Notes: generated from the sequence alone by a model not told the origin. 64,000 nucleotides of DNA from Ardenticatenales bacterium (GCA_020634575.1 JACKBM010000036.1:6373-70372); one strand, 5' to 3'. Shown: positions 7,990 to 17,227, counted from the first letter of the stretch. Numbers and translations are program-made.

Positions 7990-8808
7990 TTAGTTTTGCA
8001 GAAACTCCGTCTGTACCCAACCCTGCAAACCTGCCAGCGTCTGTATCTCCTGCCACTCGATACCGCCCTGGTTGGCATGGCCGGGCAGCAGGATAACCAG
8101 CTCCCCATCGGTCACGATCACCAGCGGCGTGCCGCCAGGTGTACGCCGGACCCACAAGGTGCTGCCATTGGTCGAGATGGTGGCGGTATCGCCGGTGATA
8201 GGTGTGGGGGTGAGGGTCGGAGTGGGCGTTTGCGTTGGCGATGGGGAGGGTGTTGGTGTGGCCGTTTCTGTCGGCACACTGCTGGCTGTCGCTGTGGCCG
8301 TCGGCGCAACGGTGCGGCTGGGGGTCACCGAAGGATCAGGCGTTCCTTCGACTGTCTCCTCTGGATCAGCCTCGTCACCTTCCGCCGTCGGGCTATTGGC
8401 CGCAACCGGAGAGGTCGGTGTGGCCGTTGGGTCAGCCGGCTGGCCAAAGGCGCCCGTGCTGACTGTGCTACGGCTGGTCGGAGTAGCCTCGCCGTCTATG
8501 ATCGTGTCCAGCGGAATCTGGGTGACGTCGCCCGCCGCCGTGTCGGTAGCGGTTGGCTCGGGCAGCTGGGTCACCGGCTCAGCTGCCGGCCCCAGGGGGA
8601 CACCGGCCAGGAAAAAGCCGATTGCCAGCAAGATAAAAGCAAAACCCCAGCCAGTCAGAGCCCGGACACGCATATCCAGGCGGGCTCGGGCCAGGCTTAG
8701 CCGCCGTATCGTGGTTGGTGATTGGCCTAAAAGGGCCAGCCCGATGGCAATAAGCGCCGCCAGGATCGCGGCGCCCATGCCAATCAAGGTCCACGTTGGG
8801 AAACCCAT
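7990..8808 (-). CDS. Membrane-anchored bacterial SH3 domain protein with Pro/Thr linker
   Basis: Two N-terminal transmembrane helices (about residues 6-28 and 54-70) are separated by a basic loop (RRLSLARARLDMRVR). A linker of about 130 residues follows, dominated by Thr, Pro, Ala and Ser, with a TPTPSPSPTQTPTPT core. A C-terminal SH3b-like domain of about 65 residues ends it (STLWVRRTPGGTPLVIVTDGE and GLQGWVQTEFLQ). SH3b domains of this type bind wall peptides or other surface ligands. The protein at 49218-49796 has the same plan, so these are likely paralogues. The neighbours are divergent lpdA and the convergent LysM gene. Confidence 0.85.
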   Translation of the reverse strand: MGFPTWTLIGMGAAILAALIAIGLALLGQSPTTIRRLSLARARLDMRVRALTGWGFAFILLAIGFFLAGVPLGPAAEPVTQLPEPTATDTAAGDVTQIPLDTIIDGEATPTSRSTVSTGAFGQPADPTATPTSPVAANSPTAEGDEADPEETVEGTPDPSVTPSRTVAPTATATASSVPTETATPTPSPSPTQTPTPTLTPTPITGDTATISTNGSTLWVRRTPGGTPLVIVTDGELVILLPGHANQGGIEWQEIQTLAGLQGWVQTEFLQN

Positions 8809-8964
8809 ACGCTCCTGCCTCGCCGGCTTCCCTGGAATGAGAGGTCCCAGGGCGCCGGGTGGTTACAAAGTTCGGCGCCAAACGATGGCTGGCGCGTCCC
8901 CCCGATCTTGCAGGGGAACCGGCCGGTTGTCAAACGTTCTGTCGCGCCTCTAATCTGTTCCGGG

Positions 8965-9009
8965 TATAATACCGGCGCTCACGGGTTGGGGTTTCTGACC
9001 CACCAACCC
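8965..9009 (+). promoter_or_regulatory. Promoter -10 and leader hairpin of lpdA
   Basis: TATAAT lies at 8965-8970 with no clear -35. Thirteen bases further is a hairpin: GGGTTGG (8983-8989) pairs with CCAACCC (9003-9009), and a short GGT/ACC stem lies inside. It would sit in the 5' leader of the lpdA transcript. Confidence 0.45.
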
Positions 9010-9062
9010 ACCTATTGCACCTTTTACGTCTACAAATCATTCACATACAGACGGAGTATTTC

Positions 9063-10454
9063 ATGACGAACAAATATGAAGTCGTCGTCATCGGCTCTGG
9101 ACCCGGCGGCTACGTGGCCGCTATCCGTGCCGGTCAGCTAGGGCTAAAAACAGCCATCATCGAACGAGAAAGCCTGGGCGGCGTCTGTCTCAACATTGGC
9201 TGTATCCCCTCCAAGGCTTTGCTTAAGAATGCCGAACTGGTCTACACCATTACCAACCAGGCGCGTGAGTTTGGCTTTAGCTTTGACAACTTCAATGCTG
9301 ATTTTGCCGTCGCCTACAAGCGCAGCCGCCAGGTCTCAGACCGGTTGGTTAAAGGCGTCGGCTTCCTGATGAAGAAGAACAAGATCGATGTCTACGAGGG
9401 CAGCGGCACCCTGACCGGCCCCAACAGCATCCAGGTCACCTTGAACGCCGGCGGCGAAGAGACCATCGAGGCAGACAACATCATCCTGGCCACCGGCGCC
9501 CATCCCAAGAGCCTGCGCGGCATTGAGCTGGATGGCGAGAAGGTGATTACCTACAAGGAAGCGATCCTGAGTGACAAACTGCCGGCCCGGGCCGTAATCG
9601 TCGGCGGCGGCGCCATCGGCGTGGAGTTCGCCTACGTCTGGGCCAACTACGGCGTCGACGTCACCATCGTCGAATTTATGCCCCAGCTTCTGCCCCGCGA
9701 GGACCCGGATGCGGCTGATGTGCTGCAGAAGGCGTACAAGAAGATGGGCATCAAAATGTACACCGGCACCGGCGTGCAAGGGGTTGACAAATCGGGCGAT
9801 GAGATCAAGGTCAGCCTCTCCAACGGCGAGACTCTGGCTACAGACCTGGTGCTGATGGCGGTTGGTTTTGCCCCCAACATCAGCGGGATCGGCCTGGACG
9901 CCGCCGGCGTGGAGCTGAACGAGTTTGGCGCCATCGCCATCGACGAGCAGATGCGCACCAATGTGCCATCGATCTTCGCCATCGGCGACTGCGCTGTTGA
10001 GTTGCGCCTGGCCCATGTAGCCTCAGCCATGGGCATCGTCGCCGCTGAAGTGATCGCCGGACACCCAACCGTCACCCTGGACTATCGGATGATGCCACGC
10101 GCGACCTACTCCCAACCGCAGGTCGCCAGCTTTGGCTACACCGAGGCAGAGGCCAAAGAGGCCGGCTACGAAATCAATGTCGGTCAGTTCCCCTTCCAGC
10201 CCAACGGCCGCGCCCTGGGCATGGCCAAGCGGGATGGCTTCGTCAAGATCATCGCCGACGCCCGCTACGGCGAAATTCTGGGCGCCCACCTGGTGGGGCC
10301 GGATGTGGCCGAACTGCTGCCAGAACTGACGCTGGCCCAACAAGCTGAGCTCACGTCCGAGGAGATCGCCCGCAACGTCCACGCCCATCCGACCCTGAGT
10401 GAGGTCGTCATGGAAGCAGCCCACGGCGTCGAGGGCAGCCCCATCCACATCTAG
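9063..10454 (+). CDS. lpdA: Dihydrolipoyl dehydrogenase (E3)
   Basis: This is a full-length 463-residue class I flavin disulfide reductase. It has the N-terminal FAD motif GSGPGGYVAAIRAGQLG, the redox-active disulfide GGVCLNIGCIPSK (CxxxxC), the NAD motif VGGGAIGVEFA and the FAD-binding GDCA. The C-terminal catalytic His-Glu pair is HAHPTLSE. It reoxidises dihydrolipoamide in pyruvate, 2-oxoglutarate or branched-chain dehydrogenase complexes, or in glycine cleavage. No E1, E2 or GCV genes are adjacent, so it may serve several complexes. The ATG at 9063 follows ACGGAG; the in-frame codon at 9015 is too far upstream. Confidence 0.97.
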   Translation: MTNKYEVVVIGSGPGGYVAAIRAGQLGLKTAIIERESLGGVCLNIGCIPSKALLKNAELVYTITNQAREFGFSFDNFNADFAVAYKRSRQVSDRLVKGVGFLMKKNKIDVYEGSGTLTGPNSIQVTLNAGGEETIEADNIILATGAHPKSLRGIELDGEKVITYKEAILSDKLPARAVIVGGGAIGVEFAYVWANYGVDVTIVEFMPQLLPREDPDAADVLQKAYKKMGIKMYTGTGVQGVDKSGDEIKVSLSNGETLATDLVLMAVGFAPNISGIGLDAAGVELNEFGAIAIDEQMRTNVPSIFAIGDCAVELRLAHVASAMGIVAAEVIAGHPTVTLDYRMMPRATYSQPQVASFGYTEAEAKEAGYEINVGQFPFQPNGRALGMAKRDGFVKIIADARYGEILGAHLVGPDVAELLPELTLAQQAELTSEEIARNVHAHPTLSEVVMEAAHGVEGSPIHI

Positions 10455-10465
10455 AGTTAAGAGAA

Positions 10466-10503
10466 AGATGGCGAGGATGACAAAAGCGTCATCCTCGCCA
10501 TCT
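10466..10503. terminator. Hairpin between convergent lpdA and CDP-alcohol transferase genes
   Basis: A perfect 16-bp inverted repeat (AGATGGCGAGGATGAC and its complement) has a 6-base loop AAAAGC. There is no T tract on either side, so it may act as an RNA 3'-end stabiliser or a Rho-assisted stop for both strands. Confidence 0.6.
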
Positions 10504-10517
10504 CTGTCAAGATTATC

Positions 10518-11126
10518 CTAGTCCAGATGGCGGCGTGCCCAGAAAAGTCGCTGAATAACCCCCAGCAGCACCAGGCCACTCATCAGCACAAACAGATAGT
10601 CCAGCCAAAAAGGCAGGATGAGAAACGCATAGAAAAAGACAATGGTGAGAAAGCCGCCCACAATGCCATTCGGCATGGTGATGGTTGTCTCTTCAGCACG
10701 GGCAGCAGCGCCATGCTGGCGTTTTTCCAGAATAGCAGCCAGGTAGGTCCAGCTGACGCCGTTGACGTAGAAGCTACCCAGCAGTAGAGCCAGCAACAGC
10801 CAGCGCTGCTCATTTGGCTCGCCCGCTACCAGACCAATCGGCACGGCGGCATAAATGACAAAATCCAGCACAATGTCCAGGTAGCCGCCAAAATCTGATT
10901 GATTGCCGCTCAAGCGCGCAACCACCCCATCCAGCCCGTCAAAAATCCGGTTCAGACTCCAGCCCAACACAGCCCACCAATACAGCTGCTGCCAGGCCAG
11001 CACGGCCGTAACCAGACCAAAGAGCAGCGACACCAACGTCAGCGAGGCCGGCGGTACCCGCACAAAAAGGCGGGCTAATGGCAGTAACATGAATTCTTTA
11101 AAGCGGCGCATCAAATCATCAAACAT
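10518..11126 (-). CDS. CDP-alcohol phosphatidyltransferase family membrane enzyme
   Basis: The 202-residue membrane protein contains the full family signature DG-x2-AR-x8-G-x3-D-x3-D (DGVVAR, then G and two Asp in GGYLDIVLD) near residues 68-90, followed by about four more hydrophobic segments. The family transfers a phosphoalcohol from a CDP-activated donor to an acceptor alcohol, as in phosphatidylglycerol-phosphate or phosphatidylinositol-phosphate synthesis; the acceptor cannot be assigned. The start codon overlaps the end of the upstream double-SDR gene by 8 bases, which indicates translational coupling. PlsC at 13612 and the lipid-kinase and GDPD genes at 18.7-20.3 kb show that this region holds other lipid enzymes. 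Confidence 0.88.
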   Translation of the reverse strand: MFDDLMRRFKEFMLLPLARLFVRVPPASLTLVSLLFGLVTAVLAWQQLYWWAVLGWSLNRIFDGLDGVVARLSGNQSDFGGYLDIVLDFVIYAAVPIGLVAGEPNEQRWLLLALLLGSFYVNGVSWTYLAAILEKRQHGAAARAEETTITMPNGIVGGFLTIVFFYAFLILPFWLDYLFVLMSGLVLLGVIQRLFWARRHLD

Positions 11127-12630
11127 CGATCTTCTCGTAAAGCAGGCGGCGCATCATAGCGCCCATCAAGCGAGGGGCCAGCCGGCCGATCAGCGCCAGC
11201 ACCTTATTGCTCGCGCCTGGAATCAGCCGGCGGGCGCGGCGCTGCTGCGCCCGCCAGATGTGAGCTGCTAGGGTCGCCGGCAACATGCGGCGACCCTCCT
11301 GGCTGTTATCCGGGCTGTAGCGGCGGGCGTGTTCGGTTCGGGTTGGGCCGGGGAAAATGGTCAGGGTGCGCCAGCCCGCCGCTCCGAGGCTGCGGGCAAA
11401 GTGAGCCACCCCATCCTTGGTCGCCGCATAGACAGACGCACCCGGATAGCCGGTGTGATGGGACAGCGAGGAGAGGAATAGCAGGTTGGCATCCGGCCGG
11501 ATCAGCTCCGCAGCCAGCAGGCCCGCCGTCAACCAGAGCGGCGCCAGCAGATTGAGAGCCAGAACCTTCTCCTGGCCAGACCAGGCCATCTTTTCAAAAT
11601 GACCAAAGGCACTGATACCGGCATTCTGAATGACGACAGCCAGCAGCTCACCCCCGACCAGGTCGTCCAGCACAGCCTGGCAGCCAGCAGTCTGGCTCAG
11701 ATCAGCCACGATGACCTGGCAGCGCCCGCCGGCAGCTCGGATGGCGTCCGCAGTTGCCGCCGCCGCAGCCCCATCGTTGTCCACCCCGACGATCGCGTAG
11801 CCGGCCTGGCTATATTGCTGCGCCAGGGCCTGGCCAATGCCGGCGCCAAAGCCGGTGATGAGACAACGGCCAGGGGGGTGAGTGGCCCGGGGGTTGGGTC
11901 GCGCTTCCAGGAGCGGTTGCAGCCACCGGCCGGATCGGTAAATTAGCGTATTCAGAAATCCCAGCGACGCTTCCGGCCGGCCCTGCTCGATGAGGCGACG
12001 AATGCGCCGGGCTGCCTCCTCGGCGGGCATGAAGCGATCGGGCTTCATCTGGCTGAGGTCCAGGCCGCTTTTGGCATGCATGCCGGTCCGAGTGGCGCCG
12101 GGGTGGATGAGTTGGATGGTGACCGGCCGGTCCTGCCATTCAAGCTGCAGGCTGCGCACAAAGCCATCTAACGCCGCCTTACTGGCCGCATACGCCGCAT
12201 AATTCGGCGCCGGCCAGCCCACAACCACCGAGCTGATAAAAACGATGTGGGCTGCTGGAGCCAATTGGCCCCCGGCCAACGCGTGTGTCAGCGCCAGTGG
12301 CGCACGCACATTTACCGCCAGCAACTCGGCCAACGCCGCCGGCGGCTGGTCGGGTAATGGCCCCGTATACCCCAGCCCGGCATTCAAAATGAGTTCATCA
12401 ATGGGTGGCGCCGCTTGCGCCTGCAGAAACGCGCTGACCGCGCTGGCGCAATCCGGGTCGGCCAGGTCAACCTGGCAATAGGTTGTTGGCGTAAAAAAAG
12501 GCTCGCTGGTCAGCTCCGCCAGATCGCGCCGGCCTACCAGGAAGAGCTGCGCGCCGGCGGCGTAGTATTGGCGTGCCAGGGCCAGGCCAATGCCATCTGT
12601 AGCCCCTGTGATCAGTATCGTTTTGGTCAT
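11119..12630 (-). CDS. Fusion of two short-chain dehydrogenase/reductase domains
   Basis: The 503-residue protein is two complete SDR units in tandem. Unit 1 has TGATDGIG at its N-terminus and the active-site YAASK. Unit 2 starts near residue 255 with CLITGFGAGIGQ and has YAATK plus an upstream FLSS. Both nucleotide-binding and both catalytic motifs are intact, so both halves may be active. Classical SDRs reduce or oxidise keto/hydroxyl groups with NAD(P)H. Coupling to a CDP-alcohol phosphatidyltransferase hints at lipid or polyol substrates, but this is inference. The ATG at 12630 (MTKTILITG) is preferred over a TTG at 12684, as it places the Rossmann motif at the usual distance. Confidence 0.88.
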   Translation of the reverse strand: MTKTILITGATDGIGLALARQYYAAGAQLFLVGRRDLAELTSEPFFTPTTYCQVDLADPDCASAVSAFLQAQAAPPIDELILNAGLGYTGPLPDQPPAALAELLAVNVRAPLALTHALAGGQLAPAAHIVFISSVVVGWPAPNYAAYAASKAALDGFVRSLQLEWQDRPVTIQLIHPGATRTGMHAKSGLDLSQMKPDRFMPAEEAARRIRRLIEQGRPEASLGFLNTLIYRSGRWLQPLLEARPNPRATHPPGRCLITGFGAGIGQALAQQYSQAGYAIVGVDNDGAAAAATADAIRAAGGRCQVIVADLSQTAGCQAVLDDLVGGELLAVVIQNAGISAFGHFEKMAWSGQEKVLALNLLAPLWLTAGLLAAELIRPDANLLFLSSLSHHTGYPGASVYAATKDGVAHFARSLGAAGWRTLTIFPGPTRTEHARRYSPDNSQEGRRMLPATLAAHIWRAQQRRARRLIPGASNKVLALIGRLAPRLMGAMMRRLLYEKIDV

Positions 12631-12712
12631 CAAGATTGTCGTGCCGTTAACTCGCCGATTTTGCCAGCTGTCTCGCCCTGTCAAAAGCCCACAAAATCAG
12701 CAAGCTTTGGGG

Positions 12713-13546
12713 TTAGTTGAGCCTGACCCATTGGTCAAGACGGGCTACCATCTTGTCGCGCAAGATGGTGGCATCCGTGGCGTGCGGCGCCAGGGTCAAA
12801 TATTGTTCCAGGCAATAAAAGGCGCGGGACAGATCATTTTCCTGCAGAGCAGCGATCGCCTCATCACGCCACAGGTCTACCCGATCCGGAACAACGACCC
12901 TTAGATGTTGTATCACCCGCAGGCTATTACCCCATTCCCGCCGGGCCAGGTAAATCTGGCGCAGGTTTTCCAGCATCCGGGTAATAATGGCGACCGTGGA
13001 CACGGGCTGTAACCATTGCGGTTCGAAAGGTCCCTGATACCCGGTGCTTTCTTCTACCATGCGGGCGCATTCGCGGAATGTAACCGGCCGGCCGCCGTGA
13101 AATGGGTCAAAATGATAGGCGTTGGCTGGCCCATTGACCCCGACGATAAAGTGGCCGGGCAAACCAACCCCGTAGGCCGGGATTTTCAGCTTTTCGGCGA
13201 TGATGAGTAGGAGGGCGGACAGGGCAATCGGAATACCACGTTTCCGATCCAGAAGAATTGGCAGGAAGCTGTTGAGGGGATCGTAGTAATCCTCTTTCTC
13301 TCCCTGGAAGCCCTGGTCGACAAAGAGAAACTCGCATAACTCCTGCATCTGATCAACGTCGCCCAGCTGGCGGTCAATACGAGCCGCCGCCGCCTCGGCC
13401 AGCAGATTGAAGCGGGCGGCCGTACCGACCAGATCCAGCTCCGGCTGAGCAATACCCTGTGCCAACGTCAGGCACGCCAGCAAAAGATCTGGATCATCTT
13501 GATTAATCGCTTGTTTGAACTGCCGCATAAGCTGATTATCTTGCAT
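12713..13546 (-). CDS. SirB1/transglutaminase-like protein with C-terminal TPR-like region
   Basis: The protein is about 277 residues from the ATG at 13546; a GTG at 13591 would add 15. The central part matches the SirB1 N-terminal family: NSFLPILLDRKRGIPIALS, YGVGLPGHFIVGV and FDPFHGG are its usual landmarks. The family has a transglutaminase-like fold but mostly lacks the catalytic Cys, and none is placed here to act as one. Residues from about 210 on look like a tetratricopeptide pair (LIYLARREWGNSLRV, AIAALQENDLSRAFYCLEQYL). Its function is not established; related genes often sit near prmC or kdsA in other bacteria. It is divergent from plsC. Confidence 0.78.
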   Translation of the reverse strand: MQDNQLMRQFKQAINQDDPDLLLACLTLAQGIAQPELDLVGTAARFNLLAEAAAARIDRQLGDVDQMQELCEFLFVDQGFQGEKEDYYDPLNSFLPILLDRKRGIPIALSALLLIIAEKLKIPAYGVGLPGHFIVGVNGPANAYHFDPFHGGRPVTFRECARMVEESTGYQGPFEPQWLQPVSTVAIITRMLENLRQIYLARREWGNSLRVIQHLRVVVPDRVDLWRDEAIAALQENDLSRAFYCLEQYLTLAPHATDATILRDKMVARLDQWVRLN

Positions 13547-13593
13547 GGTCAGCCTGCCGACAAGTCCAGCCCCTGCCTGATCCCACTTCACTG

Positions 13594-13602
13594 TGCTAAA
13601 AT
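13594..13602 (+). promoter_or_regulatory. Extended -10 box giving a nearly leaderless plsC transcript
   Basis: TGCTAAAAT (TG extension plus TAAAAT) ends 9 bases before the ATG at 13612. Initiation about 7 bases past the -10 would leave almost no leader and would exclude the GTG at 13606 as start. Confidence 0.45.
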
Positions 13603-13611
13603 CAAGTGGCC

Positions 13612-14280
13612 ATGTTTCTGAAAATATTACGCCTTGTCAGTCGCTTCATTGTTCACGTCATTGCCCGGGTTGAAATTGTGGGCATGGACAACATTCCCGC
13701 CAATGGCGGCGCTGTTGTGGTCGCCAATCATATCGGCCGGCTGGATGCCATGCTCGGCGTTGTCCTCTCCAGCAGAACCGACTTCGTCCTATTTGTAGCC
13801 GACAAATACCGCACATCCGCCTTCTGGCGTTTCTTTGTGCGCCATCTGGATGCAGTCTGGCTCAATCGGGAGGGGCTGGATCTGAAAGCCATGCGTGCCG
13901 TGCAACAGCGGCTTGAAGCGGGCCAGGTATTGCTCATTGCCCCAGAGGGGACGCGCAGCAGCAGCGGCACGATGCAGCCGGCCAAACCAGGCGCTGCCTA
14001 CCTGGCAGCCCGGGCCGGTCTGCCCGTTGTCCCGATTGGGATCACGGGCACTGAGGATCATCTGGTGCGCGGACGCCTACGCCGCTTGCAGCGCCTCGAT
14101 ATTCGCATCAACATTGGCGAGCCGTTCTACCTGGCACCATTGGAAAGACATACCCGGGATGCCCAGTTGGCCGCCTACACAGATGAAATCATGTGTCAAA
14201 TTGGCCGGCTGCTCCCACCGCAATACCGGGGCATTTACGCCAGCCATCCTCGCCTTGACGAACTCTTGGCCGCAACCTGA
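13612..14280 (+). CDS. plsC: 1-acyl-sn-glycerol-3-phosphate acyltransferase
   Basis: The protein of about 222 residues has the four-block acyltransferase pattern. Block I is NHIGRLD (His-x4-Asp catalytic pair), block III is APEGTRS, and block IV is around VVPIGITG. A hydrophobic N-terminus (FLKILRLVSRFIVHVIARV) should associate it with the membrane. It transfers an acyl chain to the sn-2 position of lysophosphatidate, giving phosphatidic acid. The ATG at 13612 is preferred; GTG 13606 would add two residues. It is transcribed divergently from the SirB1-like gene. Confidence 0.9.
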   Translation: MFLKILRLVSRFIVHVIARVEIVGMDNIPANGGAVVVANHIGRLDAMLGVVLSSRTDFVLFVADKYRTSAFWRFFVRHLDAVWLNREGLDLKAMRAVQQRLEAGQVLLIAPEGTRSSSGTMQPAKPGAAYLAARAGLPVVPIGITGTEDHLVRGRLRRLQRLDIRINIGEPFYLAPLERHTRDAQLAAYTDEIMCQIGRLLPPQYRGIYASHPRLDELLAAT

Positions 14281-14601
14281 ATTCGCGGCACGAACGTTTG
14301 CCAAAATATCACACTCAAGCTATCCTTCTAACTGGTAGCCACTATTGGTAGGTTTCTTGGCGGATAAGATAGACCAGGTCATGACTACCGGGGTAATATC
14401 GCCAGTTTAGTCTAGGAAACGGCGCAACTGGCAAGCTTCATCGGTCCGGACACCTGGTTCCGTGCCCATCGTTTCAACCCACTTTATAGATGAATTAAGC
14501 AAGACTGCGCCATTGGCGTTAATGGTGCCTATCGGTCAAATTGTGGTTGCCAGTAGCTCACCGGCCCGAAAGCCATTGGGAGCGCTGAAAAGGAGTTTTG
14601 G
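14281..14601. other. Intergenic stretch, 321 bases, nothing recognised
   Basis: I see no open frame with a ribosome site, no tRNA-like cloverleaf and no intrinsic terminator. AAGGAG sits just before the next gene (ATG 14602), so the right end holds that gene's leader. No promoter can be called with confidence. Confidence 0.5.
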
Positions 14602-15675
14602 ATGAGTGACACAGAGTTTTCAGGCCTGACAATGCCTGTTTTTACAGCTTTTGGTTGGGCTGGTGAAGAAGCAGCCATTAATTATGCCCTGTCGCAGCTG
14701 GACGGTTTTGCCCGGGCCCTGCATGAGGCTCTGGCCGAGAATATCACCGCCTACATGCCATTTTTTGGTTTGGACAAGGGCAATCAGGTCTCTTATATCG
14801 CCGTCGAGCGCGATCACGAATCCGGCCCCTTCTTCTCTTTCATCGCCCGGCCGATGACCTTCGAGATGCGGCTGAATGTCACAAACCGCAAGGCCATTGG
14901 CGCCATCCTGTCTGCGGCCGAAAAGGATGCGGCCGGCTGGTATGAGCATATGAACAATGTGCCGGATGGCTGGCAATTGCGCATACAACAGGCCCAGGTT
15001 GAGGGTGAATCTGTTTCTCATTACCAGGACTTGTTCAAGGATAACCCGGGCAGCCTGACCGCTGAGTCCGCGACAGAGCTTGCGGGCCGCGCCGCCTATC
15101 TCAACAGCGAAGACGACAAGTGGCTCACACCGCTGTTTCTGACCTACAAGATGCCATCGGAAAGCGTGGCAACAATGGGTATGAACAGCCCGGTTGTCTT
15201 CGCTGACATGCTGGCTGAACTGTCCCCGCTGATCGATTGGCTGAATGCCAATACCGTCAAGCGCGTCACCAAAAGCAAGACGACCACCGCCCGCCGGCCA
15301 GTGCAGGCGCGCAGGGTCGCGCCCGCGCCCGCTATTCCCGTTTCCCGTGGTGAAGAAACCTTCACCTACACCACTGAATTGAAAGGTCTGCACATTCGCA
15401 AAGGCTTTATCAATCTCACGCCCAACCACTGGCCATTTTTTGCCCTGAGCGCCCGTGCTGAAACGCAACCTGTAACAATCTTTTACGATGACAAAAAGGA
15501 CCAGGAAAGCAGCGTCTGGCGTCTGGTAAGCACTGACCAGGCCAGGATCGTTCTCGGACCATCTGTCAAGATCTGGCTTGCTAATAACTTCCGAGCCGAA
15601 GACAAGGTCCAGGTCGTGGCGACCAAGAAGGACGATAAGCGCTTTGAGATTCGCCTGACGCCTATCGCAGGATAA
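14602..15675 (+). CDS. Uncharacterised soluble two-domain protein
   Basis: The 357-residue protein has no signal peptide or membrane segment. Residues 1-225 form one domain rich in aromatic and acidic residues (FSGLTMPVFTAFGWAGEEAA at the start). Residues about 230-262 are a basic, Ala/Pro-rich linker (TKSKTTTARRPVQARR). Residues about 265-357 form a compact, beta-rich C-terminal domain (GLHIRKGFINLTPNHWPFF ... FEIRLTP). I do not recognise either domain. The start is well supported by AAGGAG 7 bases upstream. The gene stands alone between plsC and pyk. Confidence 0.8.
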   Translation: MSDTEFSGLTMPVFTAFGWAGEEAAINYALSQLDGFARALHEALAENITAYMPFFGLDKGNQVSYIAVERDHESGPFFSFIARPMTFEMRLNVTNRKAIGAILSAAEKDAAGWYEHMNNVPDGWQLRIQQAQVEGESVSHYQDLFKDNPGSLTAESATELAGRAAYLNSEDDKWLTPLFLTYKMPSESVATMGMNSPVVFADMLAELSPLIDWLNANTVKRVTKSKTTTARRPVQARRVAPAPAIPVSRGEETFTYTTELKGLHIRKGFINLTPNHWPFFALSARAETQPVTIFYDDKKDQESSVWRLVSTDQARIVLGPSVKIWLANNFRAEDKVQVVATKKDDKRFEIRLTPIAG

Positions 15676-15799
15676 ATATCGATCCTGGCACATTTCTGTG
15701 CCAGTAAAACCCTGCGCCACCGGCCGGAAATTGGTAACATTAATACCTGATGTTTTCGGGCTGGCAGCTCAAATGCTCCTGCGCCTTTCGGGAAGCGAC

Positions 15800-17227
15800 A
15801 TGACACGAACCAAAATTGTGGCCACGATAGGGCCAGCCTCGGCCAAACCTGAAGTGTTCCGGCTGATGTTACGGGCCGGGCTCAACGTGGCCCGCGTAAA
15901 TTTCTCCCACGGCTCCCACGAGAGTCATCAGGAAACCATTGAAATGATCCGGCGCATTGCCCGTGAAGAGGGTAAGGTGCTGGCGATCCTGGGCGACCTC
16001 CAGGGGCCCAAAATCAGGTTTGGCCTGTTGCCGGACGGCGGCATTGAGCTGAAAAGCGGCGACCGCTTACGCATGGCGCCAGAAGCCACTGAACCGGACA
16101 TTATCCCCCTGCCCCATCCCGAAATTTTCCCGGCGATCCGGCCCGGTTCACGTATGGTGATTGGCGATGGTGAGCTGGAATTTCGTGTCCTGGCTCATCG
16201 CGACAATATCCTCACAACCGAAGCAATCTACCCTGGTCTGTTGGAATCGCGCAAGGGCATCAACATGCCGGGCACGATGCTGCCCATCTCCAGCATCACG
16301 GAAAAAGATAAAGAAGACCTTCTCTTCGCCTGCCGCATGGACCTGGATTACATCGCGCTCTCCTTTGTCCGTACTGCCGACGACATTCGCGAACTACGCG
16401 AAATCATGGCGACGTGCGCTGCCAATATCCCCATTATCGCCAAAATCGAGAAGAGCGAGGCGCTGGAACACCTGGAAGAGATTCTCCATGAGTCGGATGG
16501 CATGATGGTCGCCCGCGGCGATCTGGGTATCGACGTCCCGCCCCAACAGGTGCCATTCCTGCAAAAGCAGATCATTCGGGCCTGTAATGAAGTGGGTAAG
16601 CCCGTCATTACCGCGACGCAGATGCTGCAATCCATGGTCAGCAACCCCCGCCCCACTCGAGCCGAGGCGAGCGACGTCGCCAACGCCATCCTGGACGGCA
16701 GTGATGCCATCATGCTCTCTGGCGAAACAGCCTCTGGCAAATATCCGGTCGAGTCAGTCCTCATGATGCGTCACATCAGTGAGATCACCGAGCAGGAATT
16801 TCCCTACGACGTGTGGCAACAGCGTCGCCGCCAGAGCATCCACGACACAACCAACATCACAGCGGCGATCAGCGCCGCTTGTTGTGGTATCGCCGAAGAG
16901 GTTGATGCCAGCCTGATCGTCAGCACGACGATGTCCGGCTATACGGCCCGTCAAATCGCCCGCCACCGGCCCCGTACCCCCATCGTCGCCGTCTCGCCGC
17001 TGGAGCAAACCCAGCGTCGCCTGGCTCTTGTGTGGGGTGTGGAATGTTTTATCATCCCTTACTTCCGCAAGACGGACACCATGTTCAAGAAAACGCGGCA
17101 GGCGCTGCGACCGCTCAATTTGCACAAAGGTGAGCGGATGGTCTTTTCAGCTGGGGTCCCGTTTGGTGAGACCGGGCAAACCAACCTGATTACCGTGCAG
17201 GAGATTGGCGCACCCGGTTTTGATTGA
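15800..17227 (+). CDS. pyk: Pyruvate kinase
   Basis: The 475-residue enzyme has the TIM-barrel start TKIVATIGPAS, RVNFSHGSH, the ATP/PEP contacts LGDLQGPKIRFG, the catalytic Lys and Mg-binding Glu in IIAKIEKSEALEHL, ARGDLG, and the signature VITATQMLQSM. It ends in the ordinary allosteric C-domain, without the extra PEP-utiliser domain of some Gram-positive enzymes. It converts PEP and ADP to pyruvate and ATP in glycolysis. The ATG at 15800 gives the usual N-terminus; the in-frame codon at 15698 would add 34 residues with no family support. The gene appears monocistronic. Confidence 0.97.
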   Translation: MTRTKIVATIGPASAKPEVFRLMLRAGLNVARVNFSHGSHESHQETIEMIRRIAREEGKVLAILGDLQGPKIRFGLLPDGGIELKSGDRLRMAPEATEPDIIPLPHPEIFPAIRPGSRMVIGDGELEFRVLAHRDNILTTEAIYPGLLESRKGINMPGTMLPISSITEKDKEDLLFACRMDLDYIALSFVRTADDIRELREIMATCAANIPIIAKIEKSEALEHLEEILHESDGMMVARGDLGIDVPPQQVPFLQKQIIRACNEVGKPVITATQMLQSMVSNPRPTRAEASDVANAILDGSDAIMLSGETASGKYPVESVLMMRHISEITEQEFPYDVWQQRRRQSIHDTTNITAAISAACCGIAEEVDASLIVSTTMSGYTARQIARHRPRTPIVAVSPLEQTQRRLALVWGVECFIIPYFRKTDTMFKKTRQALRPLNLHKGERMVFSAGVPFGETGQTNLITVQEIGAPGFD

